Shown: positions 47,770-55,871 of the stretch, in pieces | Layout: every line of letters begins with the position of its first letter | Numbering within the stretch: position 1 is the stretch's first letter | Origin: DSWT01 sp035420085 | GTDB lineage: Bacteria; Chloroflexota; Anaerolineae; B4-G1; SLSP01 | NCBI GenBank assembly: GCA_035420085.1 | Contig: DAOLUH010000023.1 | Span: forward strand, 15,947 to 79,946 | Direction of reading: 5' to 3' | Length of the DNA stretch: 64,000 bases | Made by a program: the position numbers and the translations under genes | The notes under the pieces: model-generated | Database searches by the model: none | Told to the model about the DNA's origin: nothing | The model's input: the letters and a program-made list of their open reading frames with translations, nothing else

Positions 47770-47983
47770 AGTTCTTCGTAACTATTCAGCCGTCATCCTT
47801 CGGCAAGCTCAGGACAGGTCTCCGAACGTAGCGGAACGAGTGAAACGAGTGGAGCGAAGTGAGGAATCTCTGCTCGCGCAACGTAGAGACCCTTCGCTCC
47901 GTTCCAGTCGCGCAGATGCTCCTTCCACTCCGCTCAGGGTGACGGTCGCATTGTAAGTAGGCTGAATAGCTACAGTTCTTCGT
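47770..47983. repeat. MITE-like element with terminal inverted and flanking direct repeats
   Basis: A core from GTCATCC (47792) to GGGTGAC (47943) is bordered by the inverted pair CTATTCAGCC (47782-47791) and GGCTGAATAG (47960-47969), and outside these by the direct repeat AGTTCTTCGT (47770-47779 and 47974-47983). The right direct repeat is in the last codons of the glycyl radical enzyme gene. The core has the TTCGGCAAGCTCAGGA type of sequence that is widely interspersed in bacterial genomes. Confidence 0.65.
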
Positions 47984-50336
47984 GCGCTGTCCGCGCGATG
48001 ATTTCGTCCTGTAGCGCCTTGCCGAGATCGCAAAAGTAATCGCTGTAGCCGGCCACGCGCACGATGAGGTCGCGGTACTGCTCCGGGTGCGCCTGCGCGG
48101 CGCGGAGGGTGGCGACGTCCACGACGTTGAACTGGATGTGATGCCCGTCCAGTTGGAAATACGCGCGGATTAAGTGTACCAGCCCGTCCAGCCCGGCGTC
48201 ATCCTGCAAAACTGACGGCGTGAACTTCTGGTTGAGCAGCGTGCCGCCCGTGCGGACGTGGTCCATCTTGGCGACGGATTTGATGACAGCGGTTGGCCCG
48301 CGCCGGTCCGCGCCTTGCACCGGCGAGATGCCCTCCGAGAGCGGCGTCCACGCTTTGCGCCCGTCGGCGGTCGCGCCGGTGACGCTGCCGAAGTAGACGT
48401 GGCACGTCGTCGGCAGCAGGTCAATGTGATACGCGCCGCCGCGCGTGTTGGGCCGTCCGTCAATCGCGTTGAAGTACACCTCGAACGCGGCGCGCATCAC
48501 GCTGTCGGCGTAATCGTCGTCGTTGCCGTAGCGCGGGGTGCGATTGAGCAGCAGTTGGCGGATGCGCTCCTGGCCCGCGAAGTCATTGTCCAGCGCCGTG
48601 AGCAGTTCGTCCAGCGCGAGTGTCTTCGCGTCGAAGATGTGATACTTGAGCGCCGTCAGCGCATCTGTGATGGAGCCAAGCCCCACGCCCTGGATGTACG
48701 AGGTGTTGTAGCGCGCGCCGCCGTCGTGATAGTCCTTGCCGTTGGCGATGCAGTCGCTAATCAGCAGCGAAAGGAACGGCGCCGGCATGTAGCGGGCGTA
48801 CAGTCGCTCGATGACGTGGTTGCCGCGAATTTTCACATCCACGAAGTAGCGCAGTTGTGTCTCGTAAGCGGTGAAGAGTTGGTCGAAGCTCTCGAACGCG
48901 CGCGGATCGCCGGTTTGCGGGCCAAGCTGCTTGCCGGTGCGCGGATCAACGCCGTTGTGCAGCGTGATTTCGAGCACCTTGGGCATGTTGAAGTAGCCCG
49001 TCAGGTTGTAGTTTTCCTTGCCGAACGCGCCGGTCTCTACGCAGCCACTCGTCCCGCCGCAGCGCGCGTCCACCAGGCTCTTGCCCGCGCGCAGCATCTC
49101 CTGGATGACAGTCTCCGTGTTGAAGACCGACGGTTGCCCAAACCCGGTGCGGATGATGCGCGCTGCCCGCTTGATGAAGGCATCCGGGTTCTTTTGGCTG
49201 ACCTGGATGGACGAACTGGGCTGCAATAAGCGCATTTCTTCGATCACATCCAGAATGAGATATGTGACTTCACTGACGCCGTCCGTCCCATCCGGGCGCA
49301 CGCCGCCGATGTTGATCTGCGCGAAATCGGTGTAGGTGCCGCTTTCCGCCGCCGTCACGCCCACTTTGGGCGGCGCCGGCTGGTTGTTGAACTTGATCCA
49401 GAAGCACTGCAACAGTTCCTCGGCTTGCTCGCGGGTGAGCGTCCCATCGGCGAGGCCCTGCCGGTAGAACGGCTCAAGGTGCTGGTCGAGCTTGCCGGGG
49501 TTGAACGAGTCCCACGGGTTCAGTTCGAGCGTCACGCCCAGGTGGACGAACCAATAGGCTTGCAGCGCCTCCCAGAAATCGCGGGGGGCGTGCGCCGGAA
49601 CGCGCGCGCAGACCTCGGCGATACGTTCGAGTTCGCGTTGGCGCACCGGATCAGTCTCCTGTGCTGCCAGCTCGCGCGCCTTCTCCGCGTGGCGCTCGGC
49701 GAAGCGGATGAGCGCATCCGCCGTGATCGCCATCGCCTTGAGTTCTTCCTGTTTGGCGTAGGCGTCGGGATCGTTGAGGTAGTCCAGCGCGTCGAGGCTG
49801 GCCTGGATGTCGGCTTTGAAGTCGAGCATCCCCTTGTGGTAGATTTTGTCGTCCAGCACGGTATGGCCCGGCGAACGTTGCTCCATAAACTCGGTGAAAA
49901 TGCCCGCTTCGTAGGCGTCTCTCCATTCGGGCGTCATCTCCTGGAAGATCAACTCGCGCATCGTCCGCCCTTGCCAGAAGGGGATGAGCCTATCGGCGTA
50001 GACCTGGCGCGTCGCCGGGCTGACGGCGAAGGGGATTTTCTCCCGCGCATTGAGGATGTCCAGATCGCTCAGCGTGTGGCAGCACAGTTCGGGGTACGTC
50101 GGCGTGGCTTTGGGCGCAGGGCCTTTTTCGCCCACGATGAGTTCGCCGGGGTTGATGCAGATGGCCTTGTGTTCCAGCAGGTATTGGAACGCCAGCGCGC
50201 GCTGCACCGGCGTAGACATCAGGCCGGTGTGCGTCCTGTAGAATTCCGTCATCAACTCCGCCCGTTCGCTGGACAGCGTGGGGACGGCGTCAAGGCTTTG
50301 TTGGCGTAAGTGCGCCACTCTAGGGGTGATTGTCAT
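47970..50336 (-). CDS. Glycyl radical enzyme, trans-4-hydroxy-L-proline dehydratase type
   Basis: An oxygen-sensitive radical enzyme of 788 residues. The radical site is G763 (VRVAGYSDYF), the thiyl Cys and base are C432 and E434 (SGCVETGAFG). The Asp in NPWDSFNPG (D276) also fits. As I remember C. difficile HypD (C434, E436, D278, G765), all four are offset by two, which favours hydroxyproline dehydratase over pyruvate formate-lyase, diol or choline lyases. The PFL-like N-terminus (TPVQRALAFQYLL, GELIVGEKG) is intact. The start ATG 50336 follows AGAGGAAC. No activating radical-SAM enzyme or proC lies nearby, so activation must come from elsewhere. It would serve fermentation of collagen-like or cell-wall peptides. 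Substrate is inferred. Confidence 0.82.
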   Translation of the reverse strand: MTITPRVAHLRQQSLDAVPTLSSERAELMTEFYRTHTGLMSTPVQRALAFQYLLEHKAICINPGELIVGEKGPAPKATPTYPELCCHTLSDLDILNAREKIPFAVSPATRQVYADRLIPFWQGRTMRELIFQEMTPEWRDAYEAGIFTEFMEQRSPGHTVLDDKIYHKGMLDFKADIQASLDALDYLNDPDAYAKQEELKAMAITADALIRFAERHAEKARELAAQETDPVRQRELERIAEVCARVPAHAPRDFWEALQAYWFVHLGVTLELNPWDSFNPGKLDQHLEPFYRQGLADGTLTREQAEELLQCFWIKFNNQPAPPKVGVTAAESGTYTDFAQINIGGVRPDGTDGVSEVTYLILDVIEEMRLLQPSSSIQVSQKNPDAFIKRAARIIRTGFGQPSVFNTETVIQEMLRAGKSLVDARCGGTSGCVETGAFGKENYNLTGYFNMPKVLEITLHNGVDPRTGKQLGPQTGDPRAFESFDQLFTAYETQLRYFVDVKIRGNHVIERLYARYMPAPFLSLLISDCIANGKDYHDGGARYNTSYIQGVGLGSITDALTALKYHIFDAKTLALDELLTALDNDFAGQERIRQLLLNRTPRYGNDDDYADSVMRAAFEVYFNAIDGRPNTRGGAYHIDLLPTTCHVYFGSVTGATADGRKAWTPLSEGISPVQGADRRGPTAVIKSVAKMDHVRTGGTLLNQKFTPSVLQDDAGLDGLVHLIRAYFQLDGHHIQFNVVDVATLRAAQAHPEQYRDLIVRVAGYSDYFCDLGKALQDEIIARTAHEEL

Positions 50337-50392
50337 AGCTGTTCCTCTCAGGCAAACTGCCGATCTCGCTAATCCATGCTAATCTTCGGCGC

Positions 50393-50575
50393 TCAGGCTC
50401 GATCTACCGCTTTGGCTTGCGTAAAAGCGTCATCATCAATAGGACAAGCCAACGTCATTTCACGCAGTTCCCGTGCTCTTGCCAACACGCTTTCGAGATC
50501 CAGACAGTGCGTTTGGGATGCCTGTTCCAACGGCTCAGCCGCAGCAGCAGGTATGTTCTCGACAGTCATCGTCAT
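50393..50575 (-). CDS. Small hypothetical protein upstream of the glycyl radical enzyme
   Basis: A 60-residue frame starting at ATG 50575, eight bases after GAGG; a second ATG is two codons later. It has no membrane segment and I recognise no family. The end is rich in Ala and Asp. It lies 56 bases before the glycyl radical enzyme start on the same strand and could be in its transcript from the -10 box at 50607-50612. A longer frame from 50641 would overlap that -10 box, so I prefer the inner start. It may be spurious. Confidence 0.4.
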   Translation of the reverse strand: MTMTVENIPAAAAEPLEQASQTHCLDLESVLARARELREMTLACPIDDDAFTQAKAVDRA

Positions 50576-50603
50576 CTGCTTATCCTCAACGGTTTCGTAC
50601 ACT

Positions 50604-50667
50604 GGCATTATAGCGTGTTTGTCGTGAAGAAAAAATGTCATTCTTTAGCATTTTGCGCTATAATGCC
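50604..50667. promoter_or_regulatory. Divergent -10 boxes in a 12-bp inverted repeat
   Basis: GGCATTATAGCG (50604-50615) and CGCTATAATGCC (50656-50667) are exact inverted copies. Each holds a perfect TATAAT, one directed left towards the small ORF and glycyl radical enzyme, one right towards the oxidoreductase. No clear -35 boxes. Confidence 0.55.
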
Positions 50668-50707
50668 CTGACCTTTCCAGATAAAAAGCGAAAGAGGGGG
50701 AAGCTTT

Positions 50708-51133
50708 ATGAACTATGCACCTGTGTCAAACGACGAAATTCAGCGCGCCTTGCGTGAAGATCGCTTCATTGACATCATCACGACGGGGGCGAAAAGCGGC
50801 TTGCCCAGGAAAACGGAAATCTGGTTCACGAATATCGGCGGGCGCATTATCATCTGTGGAACGCCTGACGCGGGAGGCGGCAACGGCCCCCGCGCGCGCC
50901 GCGACTGGCTGGCGAATCTGCGCGCCAATCCGGAGTTTTTATTTTGTCTGAAGGAATCGGTCTCGGCGCAACTGCCCGCGCGGGCAGTGATCATCGTTAA
51001 CCTGGAAGATCGCCGGCGGTTGATGTCCGCGCCGGAGACGCAGTGGTACAGAGATCAGGTCGCCAGCGTTGATGATTTGGTCGCTGGCAGCCCGATCGTT
51101 GAAGTTTTCTTCGTGAAGGAAGGGTTATCGTGA
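50708..51133 (+). CDS. Deazaflavin (F420)-dependent nitroreductase-like protein
   Basis: A 141-residue split-barrel protein of the deazaflavin-dependent nitroreductase type: ITTGAKSGLPRKTEIWF near residue 25, then ICGTPDAGG and RRDWLANLRANPEF, which match the conserved cofactor-binding pattern of these proteins. It may use F420H2 or another flavin; this cannot be settled from the sequence. The start ATG 50708 has GAGGGGGAAG upstream. The stop overlaps the GTG start of the following methyltransferase (GTGA), so they are translationally coupled. Confidence 0.75.
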   Translation: MNYAPVSNDEIQRALREDRFIDIITTGAKSGLPRKTEIWFTNIGGRIIICGTPDAGGGNGPRARRDWLANLRANPEFLFCLKESVSAQLPARAVIIVNLEDRRRLMSAPETQWYRDQVASVDDLVAGSPIVEVFFVKEGLS

Positions 51134-51930
51134 GTGAGTACATCGATGCAAACAGAAAGAGTTGGGGCGTTATCGCCAGGGATCACTATGAGGTGTTCAA
51201 GGCCAGGCTTCTGGCGAACGAGACCACGCTGAGCCAGACACAAATTGCGGAATTGGGCGACATCGCGGGCAAAAAGCTGATTCATCTGCAGTGCAACACC
51301 GGGGCTGACACGCTTTCGCTGGCGCGGATGGGCGCGACTGTGACCGGCGTGGATCTGGTGCCCGAAAACGTCCACTACGCGCGCAAGTTGGCGGCTGATC
51401 TCGGCATCAATGATGCCCGATTTATCGAGTCCAATGTCCTGGAGATGATGAACCAGGCCATGCCCGAATGTCACGAGAAGTACGACATCGTCTTTACGAC
51501 GGAAGGTGTGCTGTGTTGGCTGCCCGATTTATATTTGTGGGCGCGCAATGTGCGCCATTTGCTGGCGGATGACGGCTTCTTGTATGTTCTCGATAGTCAC
51601 CCCTTTTATATGATCTGGGATGAAGAAAAATTGCCCGAGCTGGCTGTCAAATACCCTTACTTTCAGAAGACCGCCGATGAGGATGGCTGGATCGGCGGCT
51701 ATGCCAGCGCGGGCAAACCTGCTGTCAATTACAGTTGGATGTACACGCTGGGCGAAATCGTCACCGCGCTGAGCCAGGCGGGACTGCACATTGAGTGGCT
51801 GCACGAGTTCGACTGGCTGTTTTTCCGTATTTCTGCCGAAAAGCAGATCGAGGATGCGCATGGGTGGACTTTCCCAGAGCATAAGGGAAAGCTGCCCTAC
51901 ACATTCTCGTTGAAGGCGACGGTCCGATAA
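51130..51930 (+). CDS. SAM-dependent class I methyltransferase
   Basis: A 266-residue methyltransferase starting at GTG 51130, overlapping the upstream stop. Motif I is LIHLQCNTGADTLSLARMGA (about 50-69), with the acidic residue of motif II in VTGVDLVPENVHYAR. The middle has TTEGVLCWLPDL, then a Pro-rich substrate region (SHPFYMIWDE) and a C-terminal segment with LHEFDWLFFR. The substrate is unknown; a small molecule is likely from the fold. The pairing with a deazaflavin-type oxidoreductase could mean detoxification or quinone-like modification, but that is speculation. Confidence 0.82.
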   Translation: MSEYIDANRKSWGVIARDHYEVFKARLLANETTLSQTQIAELGDIAGKKLIHLQCNTGADTLSLARMGATVTGVDLVPENVHYARKLAADLGINDARFIESNVLEMMNQAMPECHEKYDIVFTTEGVLCWLPDLYLWARNVRHLLADDGFLYVLDSHPFYMIWDEEKLPELAVKYPYFQKTADEDGWIGGYASAGKPAVNYSWMYTLGEIVTALSQAGLHIEWLHEFDWLFFRISAEKQIEDAHGWTFPEHKGKLPYTFSLKATVR

Positions 51931-51935
51931 TCGCG

Positions 51936-51973
51936 TCACACCTGACAGGTTTTCTGAAACCTGTCAGGTGTGA
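51936..51973. terminator. Bidirectional terminator, perfect 17-bp inverted repeat
   Basis: TCACACCTGACAGGTTT (51936-51952) and its exact complement (51957-51973) with the loop TCTG, lying between two converging genes (51930 and 51981). The T- and A-rich edge by the loop is unusual for a terminator. Confidence 0.75.
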
Positions 51974-51980
51974 ACTTTGA

Positions 51981-52724
51981 CTACACCTCACACGGCGGCT
52001 CGCCGGCGACCGACTTGATGAGCGCCGCCGCTGCTGCCACCTGCTCCTCCGTCCCGCTGACGCCGATCCACGCCGAGCCTTCCGCGCCGAAGATGCCGCC
52101 GCCGGCGATGAGGATGGCCTCCGCGCCGGTGAGCAGTTGGATGGCGTCCAGTTCGGTGAAGACTGCGCCCGGCAGGGGCATCAGGCGTGGGCCGTCAGTC
52201 TCCGGCGCGTTGACGCGCTGCGCCAGGGTGTGGATGTCATCGAAGACGCGCTTCTCCAACCCGATGGGTACGATCAACTGCACGCGCCGCCCGATGACCG
52301 CTGGAACAATCGCCATCACCGTGCCGCCCTGCGGATGGCCGATCTGCACGGCAGCCTGCCCGTAGGGATCGAAGGCGTTGCCGCCTTTGAGGACCACGTC
52401 GCCGGCCTTGAGGCTCTCCGCCACGTCGAAGACAGTCTTGCCGGGCTGCCACTGTCCATCCACGATGACAACGTCACCCGCCAGTTCGGCTTTCGGCAGC
52501 TTCGCGCCTTGCGCCACGGTCACGCCGCGCCGGAAGCCCACGCGCGAGAACCCCTCAGCCTGTCCGAGCGCCGTGAGGATCTCCTCGGCCACGTAGCCAT
52601 TCGTCGTCCCCGCGACGATGAGCAATGTGCCCTTTTGCAGCACGCGCTGAATATCCGGATGTTGCGCCATCCCCTTCCCGATGAGACGTTTTCCCATAAC
52701 AGGGGTCAAATTGAACTGTTTCAT
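51981..52724 (-). CDS. Conserved-looking protein of unknown function
   Basis: A 247-residue soluble protein that I do not recognise. Visible features are Gly-rich loops: VAGTTNGYVAEEIL, VLKGGNAFDPYGQAAVQ, GHPQGGTVMAIVPAVIGRR and LIAGGGIFGAEGSA, suggesting a nucleotide- or phosphate-binding alpha/beta fold, perhaps an amino-acid- or sugar-phosphate enzyme. The start ATG 52724 has GGAG about eight bases upstream. It is last in the run RraA-like, enolase-superfamily, aldo/keto reductase, this gene; a 68-base gap with AACGTT repeats precedes it. The operon position suggests a role in sugar-acid breakdown. Confidence 0.6.
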   Translation of the reverse strand: MKQFNLTPVMGKRLIGKGMAQHPDIQRVLQKGTLLIVAGTTNGYVAEEILTALGQAEGFSRVGFRRGVTVAQGAKLPKAELAGDVVIVDGQWQPGKTVFDVAESLKAGDVVLKGGNAFDPYGQAAVQIGHPQGGTVMAIVPAVIGRRVQLIVPIGLEKRVFDDIHTLAQRVNAPETDGPRLMPLPGAVFTELDAIQLLTGAEAILIAGGGIFGAEGSAWIGVSGTEEQVAAAAALIKSVAGEPPCEV

Positions 52725-52748
52725 CTATGCGCTCCTTGTCTAAAATTG

Positions 52749-52789
52749 TTGAAACGTTGGAACGTTGGAACGTTGAAACGTTCAAACGT
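52749..52789. repeat. Tandem AACGTT octamers
   Basis: Units of the type GAACGTTG occur five times, slightly varied, in the gap between the aldo/keto reductase and the unknown-function gene. AACGTT is self-complementary, so the array can form several hairpins. Confidence 0.7.
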
Positions 52790-52792
52790 CGT

Positions 52793-53788
52793 TTACGGTA
52801 ACGGTTCGCCGCGCCCGGCGGTGAAGAGGGCGTACCACTCCTCGCGGGTGAGGGTGACGTCGTCGGCCAGGCAACTGGCGGCGATGCGCTCCGGTTTCGT
52901 CGTGCCGATGATGGGTTGGATGCCGGCCGGATGACGCAGCAGCCACGCCAGCGCAATCGCCTCCGGCGTCGTTCCCTTCTCCTGCGCCATCTGCGCGACC
53001 AGCGCGGCGGTGGCTTTGACGTGCGGCGCGGCGTCGGCGGGTGGGTTCAATATCTGCCCACCCGCTACCGGTCCCCAGGCTTGCACAAGGATACCGTGCG
53101 CGCGGCAGAAATCCAGCGTAGCCGTCGCCAATGCGGTTCGGCCTGGCTCACCGTAAACCGCCGGCTTCCCGGCGATGTTGGCGATCACGCCTTCGCTGAT
53201 CAGGTAGTGATGCAGCAGGCTCAACTGCACCTGGTTGATCACAATCGGCTGGTCGGCGTGGATGCGCAGCAACGCCATCTGCGCCGCGGTGTGGTTGCTC
53301 ACGCCGAAGTAGCGCACTTTTCCCGCCGCCGCCAGATCGTCGAAGGCGCGGGCGACCTCTTCCGGCTCCATCAGCGCGTCGGGGCGGTGCAGCAGCAGGA
53401 TGTCCAGGTAATCGGTGCGCAGGCGGCGCAGGCTGCCCTCCACCGAGGCGACGATGTGCTCATAGCTGAAGTCGAAGCGGTGCGGCGCGCCGGGATATGG
53501 ATCGCCCGCAAAACGGATGCCGCACTTGCTCTGCACGATGATCTTGTCGCGGGGGATGATGGGCCACACTGCGGCGAACGCCTCTTCAGATTTGCCGCGC
53601 GTGTAGATGTCGGCGTGGTCGAACAGCGTGATGCCTTGCTCGTAAGCGGCGACGACGGCTTTCACGGCTGCGGCCTTGTCGGCCTGGGTGAGCGGCTCCG
53701 GCCCCCAACTGCCGCCAATTTTCATACAGCCATAGGCCAGGCGGGAGACGGTGAGATCGGTACACGCAATATGATAGGTTTTCATCAT
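52793..53788 (-). CDS. Aldo/keto reductase
   Basis: A 331-residue NAD(P)H-dependent oxidoreductase of the aldo/keto reductase TIM barrel. The catalytic tetrad is complete: D57 and Y62 (FDHADIYTRG), K88 (VQSKCGI) and H134 (LLLHRPD). TTKPERI near the C-terminus fits the cofactor-phosphate end. The start is ATG 53788 or the adjacent 53785, with AGGAG six bases upstream. It is nine bases after the galactonate-dehydratase-like gene, so it is in an operon with it and probably reduces a keto-sugar or aldehyde intermediate; the substrate is not known. Confidence 0.93.
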   Translation of the reverse strand: MMKTYHIACTDLTVSRLAYGCMKIGGSWGPEPLTQADKAAAVKAVVAAYEQGITLFDHADIYTRGKSEEAFAAVWPIIPRDKIIVQSKCGIRFAGDPYPGAPHRFDFSYEHIVASVEGSLRRLRTDYLDILLLHRPDALMEPEEVARAFDDLAAAGKVRYFGVSNHTAAQMALLRIHADQPIVINQVQLSLLHHYLISEGVIANIAGKPAVYGEPGRTALATATLDFCRAHGILVQAWGPVAGGQILNPPADAAPHVKATAALVAQMAQEKGTTPEAIALAWLLRHPAGIQPIIGTTKPERIAASCLADDVTLTREEWYALFTAGRGEPLP

Positions 53789-53797
53789 ATTTAACTC

Positions 53798-54961
53798 CTA
53801 ATCGAAGTACTTATCCCCCGGCCACAACAGCGATTTGGCAACTTTATCGTTCAGCTCGACGCCGATGCCGGGCGCTTCGGAGACGTGCATCCAGCCGTTG
53901 CGGATGAAGGGCTTGTCCCCATCGCAGAGATCGTTCCACCAGGGGATCTCCCGCCCGTGGAACTCCAGCACCAGGAAGTTGGCGACCGCCGCACAGACGT
54001 GGCACGCCGCCATCATCCCTAGCGGCGACGAGACGTTGTGCGGCGCGATGGGCACGTAGAAGGCGTCGGCAATATCGGCGATGCGCTTGGCCTCCATCAT
54101 CCCGCCGGCTTTCGAGAGATCGGGCATAATCACATCGCACGCCTGCTTTTGCAACAGCTCGAGGAACTCGAAGCGCGTGTACTGGTTTTCGCCGGTGCAG
54201 ATGACGGTGCTGGTCTTGGCGTGGACTTGCGCCAGCGCGTCAATGTTCTCCGCCGGTACCGGCTCCTCCAACCACATCAGGCGCAGCGGCTCCACGGCCT
54301 TCGCTAGCGTGATCGCCGAGGGGACGTCGAATTGCCCGTGGCAGTCAATCGCCAGGTCGGTCTCATAGCCGATGCCCTCGCGCACGGCGGCAATCAGGTT
54401 GATGATGTGCGTCATCTCCTTCGCGCCTACTGTCCAGTTGACCGGATCGAGTTTGCCGACGCCGGTGTGATCCACGTCGAACTTGACCGCGCTGTAGCCC
54501 TCGCCCTCGATAACCTCCTGCGCCTTCGTCGCGTAAGCCGCAGGCGATTCGTCGTCGCCCGCGTGCAGGTCGGCGTAGAGGCGAATCTTATCACGGTACT
54601 TGCCGCCGAGCAATTTGTAGACCGGCACGCCGAGCGCCTTGCCAGTGATGTCATAGAGCGCGTTCTCGATGCCGGTGATGGCGAAGATGATCGGCGGGTC
54701 GGACGTGCCGCCGTAGCGCCCGAAGCGGCGCAGCATCTCATAAATTGGGCCGATATTGGTGGGGTCCTTGCCGATGAGGAAGCGCTTCATTGTCTCAATC
54801 GCTTGTTTGACGGCAAAGCCGGAGATCGCCGACGCGGAGTTACACTCCCCCGTGCCCACAATCCCCTCGTCCGTATACACACGCACGAACGTCCAGACGC
54901 TGCCGCCGCTGTCTGGCTCATGCCTACCAATCACACACGCTTGAACATCAGTAATTTTCAT
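53798..54961 (-). CDS. Enolase-superfamily sugar-acid dehydratase, galactonate/mannonate type
   Basis: A 387-residue Mg2+-dependent dehydratase of the mandelate racemase/muconate lactonizing fold. Metal ligands are D206 (AIDCHGQFD), E232 (WLEEPVP) and E258 (CTGENQ); the acid-base residues are H208 and H308 (APHNVS). The K-x-K of racemases is K160-x-D162, and D206-x-H208 is the sugar-acid dehydratase form. As I remember E. coli galactonate dehydratase (D183, H185, E209, E235, H285), the spacing matches exactly with a 23-residue shift. The product would be a 2-keto-3-deoxy acid. The start ATG 54961 has AAAGGAG upstream; an in-frame TTG at 54970 is less likely. It is the second gene of an operon after the RraA-like aldolase. 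Confidence 0.88.
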   Translation of the reverse strand: MKITDVQACVIGRHEPDSGGSVWTFVRVYTDEGIVGTGECNSASAISGFAVKQAIETMKRFLIGKDPTNIGPIYEMLRRFGRYGGTSDPPIIFAITGIENALYDITGKALGVPVYKLLGGKYRDKIRLYADLHAGDDESPAAYATKAQEVIEGEGYSAVKFDVDHTGVGKLDPVNWTVGAKEMTHIINLIAAVREGIGYETDLAIDCHGQFDVPSAITLAKAVEPLRLMWLEEPVPAENIDALAQVHAKTSTVICTGENQYTRFEFLELLQKQACDVIMPDLSKAGGMMEAKRIADIADAFYVPIAPHNVSSPLGMMAACHVCAAVANFLVLEFHGREIPWWNDLCDGDKPFIRNGWMHVSEAPGIGVELNDKVAKSLLWPGDKYFD

Positions 54962-54978
54962 AGATAGCAATCTCCTTT

Positions 54979-55701
54979 TTATGGTTTCTTTGCATAGGTT
55001 TGTCCGCCGAAGATCGCACGCACCTCCGTTGCACTCCTGGCGTGCCGCAGCGCGCCCATGCGGGTGGCCTCTTCATCGCGCAATTTGCGGACGTTGGTAA
55101 GAACAGCTTCGAGCTTATCCGCCGGGAATTTGACCGCGCCGTTTTCGTCCATGTGGATGATCTCGCCGGGCGCGACGTCCATCCCGGCGACCGTCACCGG
55201 CACGTTGAGCGCGTGAACCGCCGTGGGACCATGCCCTGGCGCGATGCCGCTGAGCAGGTATTGGAAGCGCATCGGGCGGATTTCGTCTATGTCGCGCGAG
55301 GGGCCGTTGGAGATGGCGCCCACGCAGCCCACAGCTTGCATCGCGGTGGTCATATTCCCGCCGGAAAGCCCAACCTTGCCCGCGATCTCCGGCGGAAAAC
55401 GCTGCTCGAAGACGAAAATCGTGGGCTTGGGCGAGGCGTCCAGCGCGTCAATTACATCCATAAACGAAAGCCGCTTGTACGTGGGATCGGGCAGCCCGTA
55501 GACGCACGTCACGGCGAATCCCACCACCGGCCCTATCTCCGGGTACATACAGCGGATGCTCTGATCGGTGTACCAGTTCTGCGTCCAGGGGTTATAGAGG
55601 CCCAGGCACAGCGGGTTGTCGGGGTACGTGGCGACAACGTTGGTGATGGAAGGTGTGTCAAATTCCTTCAAGGCTTCCAGCATTTCCTGGGTAGTTGGCA
55701 T
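54979..55701 (-). CDS. RraA/HMG-aldolase-like protein
   Basis: A 240-residue member of the RraA-like fold, which includes 4-hydroxy-4-methyl-2-oxoglutarate aldolases and RNase E inhibitors. The family pattern is visible as GNMTTAMQAVGCVGAISNGPSRDIDEIR, with VPVTVAGMDVAPGEIIHMDENGAV after it. In an operon with a sugar-acid dehydratase and an aldo/keto reductase, an aldolase that splits a 2-keto acid is much more likely than an RNase E role. The start ATG 55701 has AGGAGG seven bases upstream. It is first in its operon; no clear promoter box was picked out. Confidence 0.82.
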   Translation of the reverse strand: MPTTQEMLEALKEFDTPSITNVVATYPDNPLCLGLYNPWTQNWYTDQSIRCMYPEIGPVVGFAVTCVYGLPDPTYKRLSFMDVIDALDASPKPTIFVFEQRFPPEIAGKVGLSGGNMTTAMQAVGCVGAISNGPSRDIDEIRPMRFQYLLSGIAPGHGPTAVHALNVPVTVAGMDVAPGEIIHMDENGAVKFPADKLEAVLTNVRKLRDEEATRMGALRHARSATEVRAIFGGQTYAKKP

Positions 55702-55827
55702 ACGTTATCCTCCTGCGAATGGCGAATGATAAATGACAAGTTCTGCCTGGCAGATGGTCATGTTCACTCTATGGGCGGATTGTACAATGAACGGGCGTGG
55801 ATGACAACTCGCTTTTCACACAAAAAT

Positions 55828-55852
55828 AGCCCCTCGATCTCTTCGAGGGGCT
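55828..55852 (-). terminator. Rho-independent terminator after the LysM gene
   Basis: On the minus strand AGCCCCTCGA-loop-TCGAGGGGCT (10-bp stem, 5-base loop) is followed by A and a run of five T. It ends the LysM gene 20 bases after its stop and separates it from the RraA-like operon. Confidence 0.85.
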
Positions 55853-55871
55853 TGGGACGCGCAATTCGGGT

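Noticed and set aside
47809..48033. 74-codon frame reading VTLSGVEGASARLERSEG
   Set aside because: This is the typical spurious translation of an interspersed repeat, here the MITE-like element, not a gene.
48258..49229. 323-codon open frame on the plus strand
   Set aside because: Antisense to the glycyl radical enzyme; translation is Arg/Val/Ala-rich without motifs.
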